The notes: generated from the sequence alone by a model not told the origin. A stretch of DNA of 64,000 nt from Pseudomonas resinovorans NBRC 106553 (GCF_000412695.1 NC_021499.1:3348001-3412000), one strand, 5' to 3'; shown: positions 26,653 through 35,915, numbered from the stretch's first letter. Translations and numbers: made by a program.

Positions 26653-27708
26653 ATGAATGTGGCACTGCAGAACTCAGCAACCGACAAGAAGCGCCGCCCC
26701 CTGCTCGGCCTGTCGATCCTCGCCGCCGCGCTGATCCAATTCGGCGCGCACCAGGCGCAAGCGGCCCCGGGCGCGGAGCCCGCCGCCCCTGCAGCCACGC
26801 AGCAAGCCTCTCCGTTCGGCGCGCTCAAGCATGTGCGGGCCGGGTTGCTCGATGTGGCCTACGCCGAAGTCGGCCCGGCCGATGGGCCGGTGGTCATCCT
26901 GCTGCACGGCTGGCCCTACGACATTCACAGCTATGACCAGGTCGCCCCGATGCTGGCGGCCAAGGGCTATCGCGTGCTGCTGCCCTACGCACGGGGCTAC
27001 GGCGACACCCGCTTCCTCTCCGAGCAGTCCGTGCGCAACGGCCAACCCGCCGCCCTGGCCAGCGATGTCATCGACTTCATGGATGCACTCAAGATCGAGC
27101 GTGCCGTGCTCGGTGGTTACGATTGGGGGGCGCGCTCGGCGGACATCGTCTCCGCGCTCTGGCCGGAGCGGGTCAAGGCGCTGGTCTCGGTCAGCGGCTA
27201 CCTGATCGGCAACCAGGCGGCGGGCCAGAACCCCCTGCCCCCCGAGGCCGAACTGCAATGGTGGTACCAGTTCTACTTCGCCACCGAGCGCGGCCGCGCC
27301 GGCTACGAAAAGAACACCCACGACTTCGCCAAGCTGATCTGGAAACTGGCATCGCCGAAATGGACCTTCGACGATGCCACCTTCAACCGCAGCGCGGCGG
27401 CCCTGGACAACCCGGACCACGTGGCCATCACCGTCTTCAACTACCGCTGGCGCCTGGGCCTGGTGCAGGGCGAAAGCCGCTACCAGGCCCTGGAGCAGAA
27501 ACTCGCCACAGCGCCCTCGATCGGCGTACCGACCATCACCCTCGAAGGCGACGCCAACGGCGCTCCCCACCCCAAGGCGGAGGACTATGCCAAGCGTTTC
27601 ACCGGCAAGTACGAGTACCGGCTGATCACCGGCGGCATCGGCCACAACCTGCCCCAGGAAGACCCGCAGGCGTTTGCCAAGGCGGTCGTCGATGCCGACC
27701 ACCTCTGA
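26653..27708 (+). CDS. Exported alpha/beta hydrolase (epoxide-hydrolase-like)
   Basis: A 351-residue enzyme with a 38-residue leader; KKRRPLLGLS before the hydrophobic stretch could be a Tat signal, cut after AHQAQA. The fold motifs are HGWPYD (oxyanion hole, near residue 85) and the nucleophile elbow GGYDWGARSADIV with aspartate near residue 157, the arrangement of epoxide hydrolases and haloalkane dehalogenases; histidine of GGIGHNLPQEDP completes the set. Substrate unknown. It lies 184 bases after the cupin gene with its own operator-like repeats, so it may be transcribed separately. Confidence 0.83.
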   Translation: MNVALQNSATDKKRRPLLGLSILAAALIQFGAHQAQAAPGAEPAAPAATQQASPFGALKHVRAGLLDVAYAEVGPADGPVVILLHGWPYDIHSYDQVAPMLAAKGYRVLLPYARGYGDTRFLSEQSVRNGQPAALASDVIDFMDALKIERAVLGGYDWGARSADIVSALWPERVKALVSVSGYLIGNQAAGQNPLPPEAELQWWYQFYFATERGRAGYEKNTHDFAKLIWKLASPKWTFDDATFNRSAAALDNPDHVAITVFNYRWRLGLVQGESRYQALEQKLATAPSIGVPTITLEGDANGAPHPKAEDYAKRFTGKYEYRLITGGIGHNLPQEDPQAFAKAVVDADHL

Positions 27709-27753
27709 TACGGCACCTGTAGGATGGCGGGCGGCGTTCCGCTAGACCGAAAC

Positions 27754-27956
27754 GAAACCGATCAATGCACGGTCCAGCCGGAAAGCTTAACGCCAGTCCC
27801 CTGATGGGTTTCGCAGGCTCTACCCATCCTACGTCCTGAAGGCACCCGTAGGATGTGGTTGAGCGAAGCGAAACCCATCGATGCGCGGTCTAGCAGGGAA
27901 GCATGGCGCAAGGCCCCGCCGATGGGTATCGCAGGCTCAACCCATCCTACGAAGCT
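27754..27956. repeat. About 200-bp direct repeat, copy 1
   Basis: The stretch recurs at 28371-28580 in the same orientation. Shared parts include GATGGGTTTCGCAGGCTCTA, GAAGGCACCCGTAGGATGTG and the palindromic ends of the GTAGGAT class. The second half (27848-27956) is nearly identical between copies. Confidence 0.8.
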
Positions 27957-27993
27957 GGCTCTTTCGGACCTCCGCGCCGGCCTGATGCCTCCC

Positions 27994-28035
27994 TCTCCCC
28001 CGCCCCTCTCCCAGGGGGAGAGGGGTGACTCGCGC
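27994..28035. repeat. GC-rich hairpin repeat
   Basis: CCCCTCTCCC pairs with GGGAGAGGGG. The same unit, with the nearby GTGACTCGCG / CGCGAGTCAC, is at 23215-23262, so it is an interspersed element rather than a terminator. Confidence 0.65.
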
Positions 28036-28372
28036 CTGATGCCCATTCGTTGCTTGCAAGCCTGCAGAGGAGATGACGCCGCGCAGACCGCCCCTTCAGG
28101 AGGCCGAGCGGAATCGTTGCGCAGGGGGACGAGCGGCATGGATGCCGCGAGAGGCGTGCGGGGCCAGGGATGGCCCCTCACGCCGTGCCCCCGGAGCAAC
28201 GATGGAGCGAGGGGACCCGACGAAGTCGGGCCGGATGCAGGGGCAAGCCCTTTGGTTCCTTTCGGCGACTGAGAAAGGGACTCGTCCGGGGGGACGAAAC
28301 AGAAACCCACAGCCCGCTCGATAAACAGCTCGGCTCAAGACTCGCTAACAACACTTAACGCAGACATAGCCA
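28035..28372 (+). repeat. About 300-bp interspersed repeat, copy C
   Basis: Same element as 4046, here lying between the two 200-bp direct repeats. Its tail, CGCAGACATAGCCA, matches the tail of copy D, so the element runs further right than copies A and B suggest. Confidence 0.78.
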
Positions 28373-28580
28373 AACCCATCAATACGCGGTCTAGCCGGAA
28401 AGCATGGCGTCGCCAGACCGATGGGTTTCGCAGGCTCTACCCATCCTACGAACTACGTCCCGAAGGCACCCGTAGGATGTGGTTGAGCGAAGCGAAACCC
28501 ATCGATGCGCGGTCTAGCCGGGAAGCATGGCGCGCGGCCCCGCCGATGGGTATCGCAGGCTCAACCCATCCTACGAAGCT
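28371..28580. repeat. About 200-bp direct repeat, copy 2
   Basis: Second copy of 27754-27956. Its last two bases are the first two bases of the kinase stop codon (28579-28581, minus strand), so the repeat reaches right to the end of that gene. Confidence 0.8.
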
Positions 28581-31500
28581 ACGGCCAATCCGCCGGACGG
28601 GCGAGCACGGTGAACTGGACGATCGCCCCACGGGGCCGGTTGGCGCTCGCCCACAGCCGGCCGCCGTGGGTCTCGATGATCGAACGGCAGATCGACAAAC
28701 CCATGCCCAGCCCGGTGGGCTTGGTGGTGTAGAACGGCGCGAACACCTGCTCGACGCTCTCGGAGGCGAATCCCGGCCCGGTATCGCTCACCGTCACCAG
28801 CACGCAGCCGTCGCCATCCTGCTCGGTGCGGATATGCAGCTGCCGCACGCCGTCACGCACACCGTTCATGGCTTCGAAGGCATTGATGATCAGGTTGAGC
28901 AGCACCTGCTGCAGCTCCACCCGGTCGCCCTGGATCAGCGGCAGGCCTTCGGCCAGTTGCGCCTGGACCGTGGCGGCGCTCTTGGTGGCTTCGCCGTGGG
29001 TGAACTCGATCATCTCGCGGATCGCCTCGTTGACGTCCACCGGCGCCTTCTGCGGCGGTGCCTTGCGGATCAGCTCGCGGATCCGGCCGAGCACGTCCGC
29101 CGCGCGATTGGCATCCTTGATGATGCGCCCGAGCACCTGCCCGACCTCGCCGATCTCCGGCGGCTGGGCGCCCAGCCAGCGCAACGCGGCATGGGCGTTG
29201 GTCACGGTCGCGGCAATCGGCTGGTTGACCTCATGGGCGATGGAGGCCGCCAACTGGCCCATGGTCGCCACGCGGTTGGCGTGGGCCAGTTCGTTCTGTA
29301 CCTCGCGGTAACGTCGCTCGCTGTCGCGGAATTTCCCCTCGGCCTGCTTGCGCTCGGTCAGGTCGAGCACGAAGGCGACGCCGTCCTTGCGACTCCCTTC
29401 GAAGGTGGCCAGGCCGACGATGACCGGCAGGCGGCTGCCGTCCTTGCGGATGTACTCCTTCTCGAAGGGCAGCGTGTGCCCGGTCTGCACGGCCTCGGCC
29501 AGGGCCAACCGGCTGCTTTCAACCGAGTCGGGGGCGGTCATGTCCGCCCAGCGCACGCGGCCGGAGACCAGGTCGTCCCGCTCGTAGCCCACCATGCGCA
29601 GGAAGGCGTCGTTGGCCTCGACTATCTCGCCGTCGGTACTCCAGACGATGATGCCGATGATGTTGGCATCCACCAGGCGGCGGATCTTCGCTTCGCGCTC
29701 CTCCACGTCGCGGTACAGGCGGGCGTTCTCCAGGGAGATGGCGGCCTGGGAGGTCACCAGCTTCAATACGGCGATCCGCGCCGGGCTGAACGCCCGCGCG
29801 GTCAGGTTGTTCTCGAGGTAGAGCGCGCCGGTGAGTTTCGCCTGGTTCATCAGCGGCAGGCAGAGGATCGAACGGGCGCGGTGCTGGCGGATGTAGGGAT
29901 CGGCGGCGAACGCCGGCTCGACCACCGCATCGTCGAGGAACACGCTCTCGCGGGTGCGCAGCACGTGATAGAGCACCGACTCCGGCAACAGCGCCGAACT
30001 GGCGGGGACATCGCGCAACCGGGTGGCGTCGTCGCCGGTGGCCACCTCGGCGGCGATGCGCTGAGCGCCGGCGTCCGAGAGGATCAGCAGGCCGCGTTCG
30101 GCGCCGGCCTGTTCGATGGCCGTGCGCATGACCGTGTCGATGAGTTTTTCCAGGACGATGTCCCCCGACGCGGCCTGGGACACCTTGAGCACGGTCGCCA
30201 GGTCGAGGTGCTCGACGGGCGTGGCGATGGTGGTGGTCGGGCCCGGGACGGGCTCTTCCGTGCGCAGGTCCGGGTACTTGGCTTCCAGTTGCCGCACCTT
30301 GCCGTCGGCGCCCCAGCGCAGGTAGCCGTAGCGGGCGTCCTGCAGGTACAGGCGGGCGATCCGGGCGAAACCGCGCGCCCCGTAGAAGCGCGACGCGAGT
30401 TCGTTGGCCAGCGCCTCGATCTGTACGAAACCGCTGTCCTGCGCAGCCTGAATGGCCTGCTCGTACAGCATCTGGGCCTCCAGCACGCGGCCTTGCAGGC
30501 GAGCGATCTCCGCCCCCACCAGCGCCACCCGGTTGGCGAAGGTCGCCGGGCTCTGCTGCGCCCAGACCTCGAGCTGGCGATGGTGCTCGGCCAGGGCCTC
30601 CAGGTGCTGGTCCAGCTCCTCGGCCGGCCGGCTCGCGCACCAGGCGGCGCGGGCCAGGGCGCCATAGAAGTGGTACTCGGCTTCCTCGAAGAACGAATAG
30701 GAGGTCCAGAGCAGGACTTGCGCCTTGGCCCTGGCCGCCATGGCCGCGTCGTAGTCGTCGGCGGTATAGCGCGCCTGCATCTTGCGAATCCAGTACCAGC
30801 ACTCGGCGAGCGCCAGGTCCGAGCTGCTGGCCAGATGGGCCTCGGCACGCTCTTCGGTGAACTCGCCGTCGTCGAAGCAGCCGAAGGTCGAGGTCAGGCC
30901 GCGGAGCATGCGGATCAGCGCCAGCTGCGCGCCGATGAAGTCGATGACCAGCCCGAAGCGCACCTTCTCGGCGTAGGCCAGGCCACGTTCGGCCTCCACC
31001 TGGACCTCGGGCAGCGGCTCGCCGGCGAACAGGGAGTCCGAGTTCTGGCTGTTGCCGGCATAGGCGCCATACGGGAGGTCGCCGATGCGGTTGGCCGCGG
31101 CGAATGCGCGCTGCAGCAAGGGGCGGCACTCGCTCACCGGTTTCATCCAGCGCACCACGAAGATCGAGAAGCACAGGTAGGTGCTGGCTTCGAAGCGTTT
31201 CAGGCCGCGTCGGTCCACCAGTTCGCAGCCCAGCTTGCCGAAGCGGTAGCCGGCCTGATAGTCGCCGAAATGCCGCCCGGCGACCCGGCCGACGTTGGCG
31301 TAGAGCACGCAGGATGCGTCGCAGTTGCCCCGCTCAAGGCTGAGGCTGACCGCCTTGCAGATCGTCAGGCAGGCCAGGTTCGCGTCGGTCTGCAAGGCCG
31401 GGGCGAAGAGCTTGCTCAGGGCCGCGACCGTCACCAGGGAAGCCGCGTCCTCCATCAGCGGCAGATCGATGAGTTCCTCGATGCTGCGGTCCCCGAGCAG

Positions 31501-34077
31501 TGACCAAATGTGGTCGTACTCGCTGCGCACATCCGTGTCGTTCGGATGGGGCGACCACTGGATACCCACGTGGTCCAGGTAGGCGAGACAGACCGCGACG
31601 GCGCGGTCGCTGCGGTCGAGCAGCAGGTACACATCCATCTGCAGGCAGGCCACCTGGCCGCGCTCGACGGTGGTCACGGCGCGCTCGGCGAGGACCGCCA
31701 GGCGCTCGTCGGCCACCGCCAGGCGGCCGGTGAGGAACTCGCATTCGGCCTGGTTCAGCTTCAGCGCGAACATCAGCTCATGGCAACGCGCCCAGCAATC
31801 CTCGTTCAGCAGCTCCACGCCAGTGCGCAGGTAGGCGAGCGCCGAGGCGTAGGCGGTCGACGCCTTGGCGCGCTGGCCGGCGAGCAGGTTGAACCGGGCC
31901 AGTTGCTCCCGTTCCTGCGGGTCGGTGATGAGCGTGGCGCTGCGGTTGAGATGCCCGACTATCTCGAAAATGATCTCTTCGTGCCGTTGCGCCGGGGTCT
32001 GTGAGGCGAGCAGCCGGCCGATCCGCAGGTGGGCCTCGGCGCGGGAAGCCTGGGGGATCAGCGAATAGGCCGCTTCATGGATGCGGTCGTGGACGAAGGC
32101 GTAGGTGCCTTCCCTGCGTTCCACCAGTTCCTGCCGGATGGCCTCCCACAACACCCCGTGGACCTGGGCCTGGGGAAGCCCCAGCACGGTGGCGAGCACC
32201 TTGATCCCGGCGACGTTGCCAAGGCAGGCCAGCTGCTGCAGCGCCTGCTGCGCTTCGTCCGAGAGGCGCGCCAGCTTGCCCACCATCAGGTCCACGACGT
32301 TGTCGGTGTAACCCTTGGCATGGATGCGATCCGGGTCCCAGCGCCAATGCCGGGCGTCATGGTCGAAGGCCAGCAGGTCCTCTTCGGCCAGGGCCTGGAG
32401 AAACTGGATCACGAAGAACGGGTTGCCGGCGGTCTTGTCCTGCACCAGCTGCGCCAGGGGCTGGATGCGCGCCGGTTCGCTGTGCAGCGCCTCGGCGATC
32501 AAGTCCTCGATGTGCCCACTGGTCAGGGGCTTGAGCTTGATCTCATCGATCCGGACGCCGGCACTGCGGATGGCCTGGAGCTTGGCCGTCAGCGCATGGG
32601 TGGTGTCCACCTCGTTGTCGCGGTAGGCGCCGATCAGCATCAGGTGGCGCAGCTCCGAGCGGACCAGCAGGTCCTCGAGCAGGTCGAGGGTCGCCGCGTC
32701 GAGCCACTGCAGGTCGTCGAGGAACAGCGCGAGGGGATGCTCCTCCCGGGCGAATACCTCGATGAAGCGCCGGAACACCAGCAGGAACCGCCGTTGCGCC
32801 TGTTGCGGCTCCAGCTCCGGTACCGGTGGCTGCTCGCCGATGATCAGCTTCAGCTCGGGAATCAGGTCGGTCATGAGCCGCGCATTGGGCTCCAGGGCCT
32901 CCAGCAACTCACCGCGCCAGGTCGTCAGTTCCCGGTCGCTCTTGCCGAGCAGCGTGCGCACCAGGCCCTGGAAGGCCTGCACCAGGGTCGAATAGGGAAT
33001 GTTGCGCTTGTACTGGTCGAACTTGCCGGAGACGAAGAGCCCCCGTGGCGGCACCAGCACCTTGTGCAACTCATTGACCACCGAGGACTTGCCGATACCG
33101 GAGTAGCCGGAGACCAGCACCAGTTCCGGCGAGCTGCTCCGGACCACCCGCGCGAACGCCGCCACCAGGGTGCCCACCTCGTACTCCCGGCCATAGAGCT
33201 TCTCGGGTATCAGCAGGCGGTCGGGGGTGTCCTGTTCGTTCAGGGGGAAGTCATCGATGCGCTGCTGGCGCTGCCAGTCCGCCAGGCAGCGGCGCAGGTC
33301 ATGCTCGACACCGGCGGCGGTCTGGTAGCGCTCCTCGGCCGTCTTGGCCAGCAGCTTCATGACGATGCGTGAGATCACGGCGGGCACCGTCTCCACCCGC
33401 GTGCGCGGCTCGACCGCCTTCCTGGCGATATGGCAGTGCACCCACTCCATGGCCTCGGAGGCGGTGAACGGCAGCGCGCCGGTGAGCATCTGGTAGAGGG
33501 TGACGCCGAAGGCGTAGAGATCGCTGCGCGAATCGATCGAGCGGTTCATCCGCCCGGTCTGCTCGGGGGCCATGTAGGCCAGCGTGCCGGCGATGGTTTC
33601 CGGTGGTTCCGGCGCTTGCCGTTCCCGTGGCAGGCGCGAAGCCAGGCCGAAGCCGGTGAGTCGCGCCTGGCCGTCGGCGCAGTTCACCAGGATGTGGCTG
33701 GGCTTGAGGTCCTTGTGCAGGAGTCCGCGCTGGTGGAGCTTGCCCAGGGCCGCCGCGATGCTCGCCGCCAGACGCAGGAACTCTTCCGTCTCCATGGGCG
33801 CGCCGAGCAGCCCCGCCAGGGGTTCGCCGCCCGGGTCTTCGAGTACCAGCAGGGTGCGGCCGCCCTCGCGCAGCAGCTCCACGGGCAGTACCGCCCAGGC
33901 GCCATCCAGTTCGTCCTTCAGGCCGAACTCATGGGCGAGGCGATCGAGGCTGGCCGGCAACGGCTGCTTGGCGGCGGGCTGCGCCAGCAGGACGTTGCCA
34001 CCGCCCTCCTCCGGCCGCTGTCCGCGACTGAAGACCCGCTCACCATCGTCCCAGAGGATCTGCAAAGTGTTATCCAT
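28579..34077 (-). CDS. Giant kinase-like/AAA/TPR/GAF/PAS sensor histidine kinase
   Basis: A 1,832-residue cytoplasmic signalling protein. Domains in order: protein-kinase fold (about 40-300, GLLHKDLKPSHILV and APEQTGRMN); AAA/MalT-like ATPase (about 320-600, Walker A GYSGIGKSS); helical TPR-like region (about 650-1300); GAF (about 1340-1490); PAS (about 1510-1630); HisKA (ASIAHEVNQPIAA) and HATPase (LINAFEAMNG, DTGPGF, GLGMGLSI). The kinase fold lacks the DFG aspartate (LTGFGLAS) and a clear VAIK lysine, so it may be a binding module rather than an active kinase. The ATG at 34077 opens the family N-terminus. The family is usually called trifunctional Ser/Thr kinase/ATP-binding/histidine kinase. 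A FixJ-type regulator precedes it and is the likely partner. Confidence 0.88.
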   Translation of the reverse strand: MDNTLQILWDDGERVFSRGQRPEEGGGNVLLAQPAAKQPLPASLDRLAHEFGLKDELDGAWAVLPVELLREGGRTLLVLEDPGGEPLAGLLGAPMETEEFLRLAASIAAALGKLHQRGLLHKDLKPSHILVNCADGQARLTGFGLASRLPRERQAPEPPETIAGTLAYMAPEQTGRMNRSIDSRSDLYAFGVTLYQMLTGALPFTASEAMEWVHCHIARKAVEPRTRVETVPAVISRIVMKLLAKTAEERYQTAAGVEHDLRRCLADWQRQQRIDDFPLNEQDTPDRLLIPEKLYGREYEVGTLVAAFARVVRSSSPELVLVSGYSGIGKSSVVNELHKVLVPPRGLFVSGKFDQYKRNIPYSTLVQAFQGLVRTLLGKSDRELTTWRGELLEALEPNARLMTDLIPELKLIIGEQPPVPELEPQQAQRRFLLVFRRFIEVFAREEHPLALFLDDLQWLDAATLDLLEDLLVRSELRHLMLIGAYRDNEVDTTHALTAKLQAIRSAGVRIDEIKLKPLTSGHIEDLIAEALHSEPARIQPLAQLVQDKTAGNPFFVIQFLQALAEEDLLAFDHDARHWRWDPDRIHAKGYTDNVVDLMVGKLARLSDEAQQALQQLACLGNVAGIKVLATVLGLPQAQVHGVLWEAIRQELVERREGTYAFVHDRIHEAAYSLIPQASRAEAHLRIGRLLASQTPAQRHEEIIFEIVGHLNRSATLITDPQEREQLARFNLLAGQRAKASTAYASALAYLRTGVELLNEDCWARCHELMFALKLNQAECEFLTGRLAVADERLAVLAERAVTTVERGQVACLQMDVYLLLDRSDRAVAVCLAYLDHVGIQWSPHPNDTDVRSEYDHIWSLLGDRSIEELIDLPLMEDAASLVTVAALSKLFAPALQTDANLACLTICKAVSLSLERGNCDASCVLYANVGRVAGRHFGDYQAGYRFGKLGCELVDRRGLKRFEASTYLCFSIFVVRWMKPVSECRPLLQRAFAAANRIGDLPYGAYAGNSQNSDSLFAGEPLPEVQVEAERGLAYAEKVRFGLVIDFIGAQLALIRMLRGLTSTFGCFDDGEFTEERAEAHLASSSDLALAECWYWIRKMQARYTADDYDAAMAARAKAQVLLWTSYSFFEEAEYHFYGALARAAWCASRPAEELDQHLEALAEHHRQLEVWAQQSPATFANRVALVGAEIARLQGRVLEAQMLYEQAIQAAQDSGFVQIEALANELASRFYGARGFARIARLYLQDARYGYLRWGADGKVRQLEAKYPDLRTEEPVPGPTTTIATPVEHLDLATVLKVSQAASGDIVLEKLIDTVMRTAIEQAGAERGLLILSDAGAQRIAAEVATGDDATRLRDVPASSALLPESVLYHVLRTRESVFLDDAVVEPAFAADPYIRQHRARSILCLPLMNQAKLTGALYLENNLTARAFSPARIAVLKLVTSQAAISLENARLYRDVEEREAKIRRLVDANIIGIIVWSTDGEIVEANDAFLRMVGYERDDLVSGRVRWADMTAPDSVESSRLALAEAVQTGHTLPFEKEYIRKDGSRLPVIVGLATFEGSRKDGVAFVLDLTERKQAEGKFRDSERRYREVQNELAHANRVATMGQLAASIAHEVNQPIAATVTNAHAALRWLGAQPPEIGEVGQVLGRIIKDANRAADVLGRIRELIRKAPPQKAPVDVNEAIREMIEFTHGEATKSAATVQAQLAEGLPLIQGDRVELQQVLLNLIINAFEAMNGVRDGVRQLHIRTEQDGDGCVLVTVSDTGPGFASESVEQVFAPFYTTKPTGLGMGLSICRSIIETHGGRLWASANRPRGAIVQFTVLARPADWP

Positions 34078-34182
34078 CGGTGTCGGAGCCCCTGGGTAGT
34101 GGTTTAGCCGTTCCACGCCGCGATCAGGCCAAGGACCTACGCGGCGATCAGGCAAGCGGACGCACGTGAAGTGACGCCGTCG

Positions 34183-34860
34183 CTATCGGGACGGTTTCCC
34201 TGGCTGTGGCTGAACGCCCAAGGATTCCGATTTCCGGACGAGATCCGCGACGGAGCGAACCGCCAGCTTCTTCATGACCTGGCCACGGTGAACCTTCACG
34301 GTCACTTCGCTGAGGTGCAGTTCGGAGGCGATCTGCTTGTTCATCAGGCCCGCCACCACGAAGCCCATGACTTCGCGTTCGCGGGCGGTCAGCGAATCAT
34401 AGGCGCTGCGCAGCGCGGTGATCGATTGCTCGGCCGCCAGGCGCTCGCCATCGCGGCTCAAGGCATTGGCCACGGCGTCGAGCATGTCCTGGTCGCGAAA
34501 CGGCTTGGCGAGGAAATCCACCGCACCGGCTTTCATGGCCTTGACCGTCATGGCGATGTCGCCGTGGCCGGTCATGAAGATGATCGGCATGTGCACGCCG
34601 CTCTTGTCGATCTGCTCCTGGAAGGCCAGGCCGCTTTCACCGCGCAGCCGGACATCGAGCACCAGGCAGCTGGGTACGTTGGGCTTGGAAAAGCTCAGGA
34701 AGTCCTGGGTCGATTCGAATGTCTCCACCCGCAGGCCGATGGACCGCAGCAGGCCGTCGAGGGCCAGTCGCATCGACTCGTCGTCGTCGACCACATAGAC
34801 CACCGGTTCCTTCTGGTTGCTCGGGTTTTGCGTCGACGTTGAATGCGACCAGGAACTCAT
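34183..34860 (-). CDS. FixJ-type response regulator, probable partner of the giant kinase
   Basis: A 225-residue regulator with a receiver (D25-D27, phospho-acceptor D69 in VLDVRLRG, lysine of AKPF) and a LuxR-type helix-turn-helix (LTAREREVMGFVVAGLMNKQ; EVTVKVHRG). AAGGAGG lies 5 bases before the ATG. It is 105 bases upstream of the kinase gene on the same strand, so both are probably cotranscribed. It resembles the regulator at 17324-17974 closely. Confidence 0.9.
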   Translation of the reverse strand: MSSWSHSTSTQNPSNQKEPVVYVVDDDESMRLALDGLLRSIGLRVETFESTQDFLSFSKPNVPSCLVLDVRLRGESGLAFQEQIDKSGVHMPIIFMTGHGDIAMTVKAMKAGAVDFLAKPFRDQDMLDAVANALSRDGERLAAEQSITALRSAYDSLTAREREVMGFVVAGLMNKQIASELHLSEVTVKVHRGQVMKKLAVRSVADLVRKSESLGVQPQPGKPSR

Positions 34861-35192
34861 CTCGCCTCCTTTCCGGTGACCGATATGACCGATAGCCCAC
34901 GCACGGGGTGCAAGTCAGAAAATCTACTCCTCGACACCGCCCACAACAATGCACCGATGCCTCCGGCCGCGGGCCGGCATCCCGTTTGGTGTCGATGGCC
35001 GGCCAAGCTAGCGGAAAGGCCGCTGACGTCGCAACGCCCCCAAAACCGGCATGCTAGCGCGCTCCGGCCGTCGGCGACCATGCCAAGCAACCCTGGTTTC
35101 CGGCCATCGAAGCCCGGCGCGACGCGGGTTGCGCCTCGGGCCCGCCGCCCCGGCGCGAAGCTGTTTCCATTGATTGCGGCGCCCGCCGTGCA

Positions 35193-35227
35193 CACCTAGG
35201 TCTAGGTGGAGCTATACGTAGGTATAG
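35193..35227. promoter_or_regulatory. Two adjacent perfect palindromes in a divergent promoter
   Basis: CACCTAG-GT-CTAGGTG (35193-35208) and CTATAC-GTAG-GTATAG (35212-35227) are centred about 19 bases apart and are rich in TAGGT/GTA steps. They stand 62-96 bases before the receiver-only gene and about 335 bases before the FixJ-type gene. Two palindromes in tandem suit a dimeric LuxR-type regulator. Nothing else is seen in the gene-free stretch 34861-35288. Confidence 0.6.
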
Positions 35228-35288
35228 TTCTCCGTGCTTAAAGACCGGGTATGGTGAAATCAAGACAGGCGCCGTTCGCGCGCCCTCC

Positions 35289-35681
35289 ATGATGCAGGAC
35301 ACTCAGATGCGCAATAAGGCTGTCATTTCAGTAGTCGATGATGATGAGTCCATTCGCATGGCATTGGAGAGCCTGCTGAGGTCCAGCGGCTACCAGGCCC
35401 GTACCTATTGCGACGCCCTGGAGTTCCTGAATTCCACCGGCCCCGCCGAAACCCAGTGCCTGATTTCCGATATCCAGATGCCGGGCATGTGCGGCATCAC
35501 CCTGCGTGAGCGACTCATCGCCATGGGTTTCAACATTCCCACCATCTTCATCACCGCCTTTCCCGGGGAGCTTCCGCGCGCCGCCCCGGACACCCAGGGG
35601 CTGATCGCCTGCCTGCCGAAACCCTTCGAAGCCGAGCGCTTGCTGAGCTGCGTCGAAACGGCCCTCGGCCAACCGCTCTGA
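35289..35681 (+). CDS. Receiver-only response regulator
   Basis: A 130-residue single receiver domain without output part. It has D17-D19, phospho-acceptor D61 in LISDIQMPGMCG, a threonine in IFITAF and the lysine of PKPF. Such proteins act as phosphate sinks or shuttles, or bind partner proteins. It may use ATG 35289, 35292 or 35307; none has a clear ribosome-binding site. It is divergent from the FixJ-type regulator and giant kinase genes, which makes the kinase its probable phosphodonor. Confidence 0.82.
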   Translation: MMQDTQMRNKAVISVVDDDESIRMALESLLRSSGYQARTYCDALEFLNSTGPAETQCLISDIQMPGMCGITLRERLIAMGFNIPTIFITAFPGELPRAAPDTQGLIACLPKPFEAERLLSCVETALGQPL

Positions 35682-35762
35682 GCCCATCCCGCTGGCTCCC
35701 CCGGCACGCGAAAAATACCTTCGTATAGCCCCCCTCGACTGATGCACTAGTTCATCGACCCG

Positions 35763-35831
35763 ATGTAGAAGTGCGCCCGAAAGTAGCCACGAATACCATC
35801 ACCCCATAGCGGACGAATCCAGGTGGTGAAC
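35763..35831 (+). promoter_or_regulatory. Shared promoter-like block, copy 2
   Basis: Matches 20966-21035: AGAAGTGCG, then GAATACCATCACCCCATAGC and GGACGAA, then GTGAAC. AGCGGACGAA lies 107 bases before the small membrane protein start. The block lies outside any gene. Confidence 0.6.
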
Positions 35832-35915
35832 ACCGCAAGCTCGTCCCGCCGACGCTGAAGAAACGACGCACAGGTTCTTGATCGATTCGCTGCAACTTCC
35901 GAGGAGGAACTGATC

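Noticed and set aside
28477..31503. A 1,008-codon open frame on the plus strand opposite the giant kinase
   Set aside because: Antisense to clear GAF, PAS and histidine kinase domains; composition is typical of shadow frames.
28579..34077. Calling the N-terminal domain an active Ser/Thr kinase
   Set aside because: The DFG aspartate reads as glycine and no clear VAIK lysine is found, so activity is not claimed.
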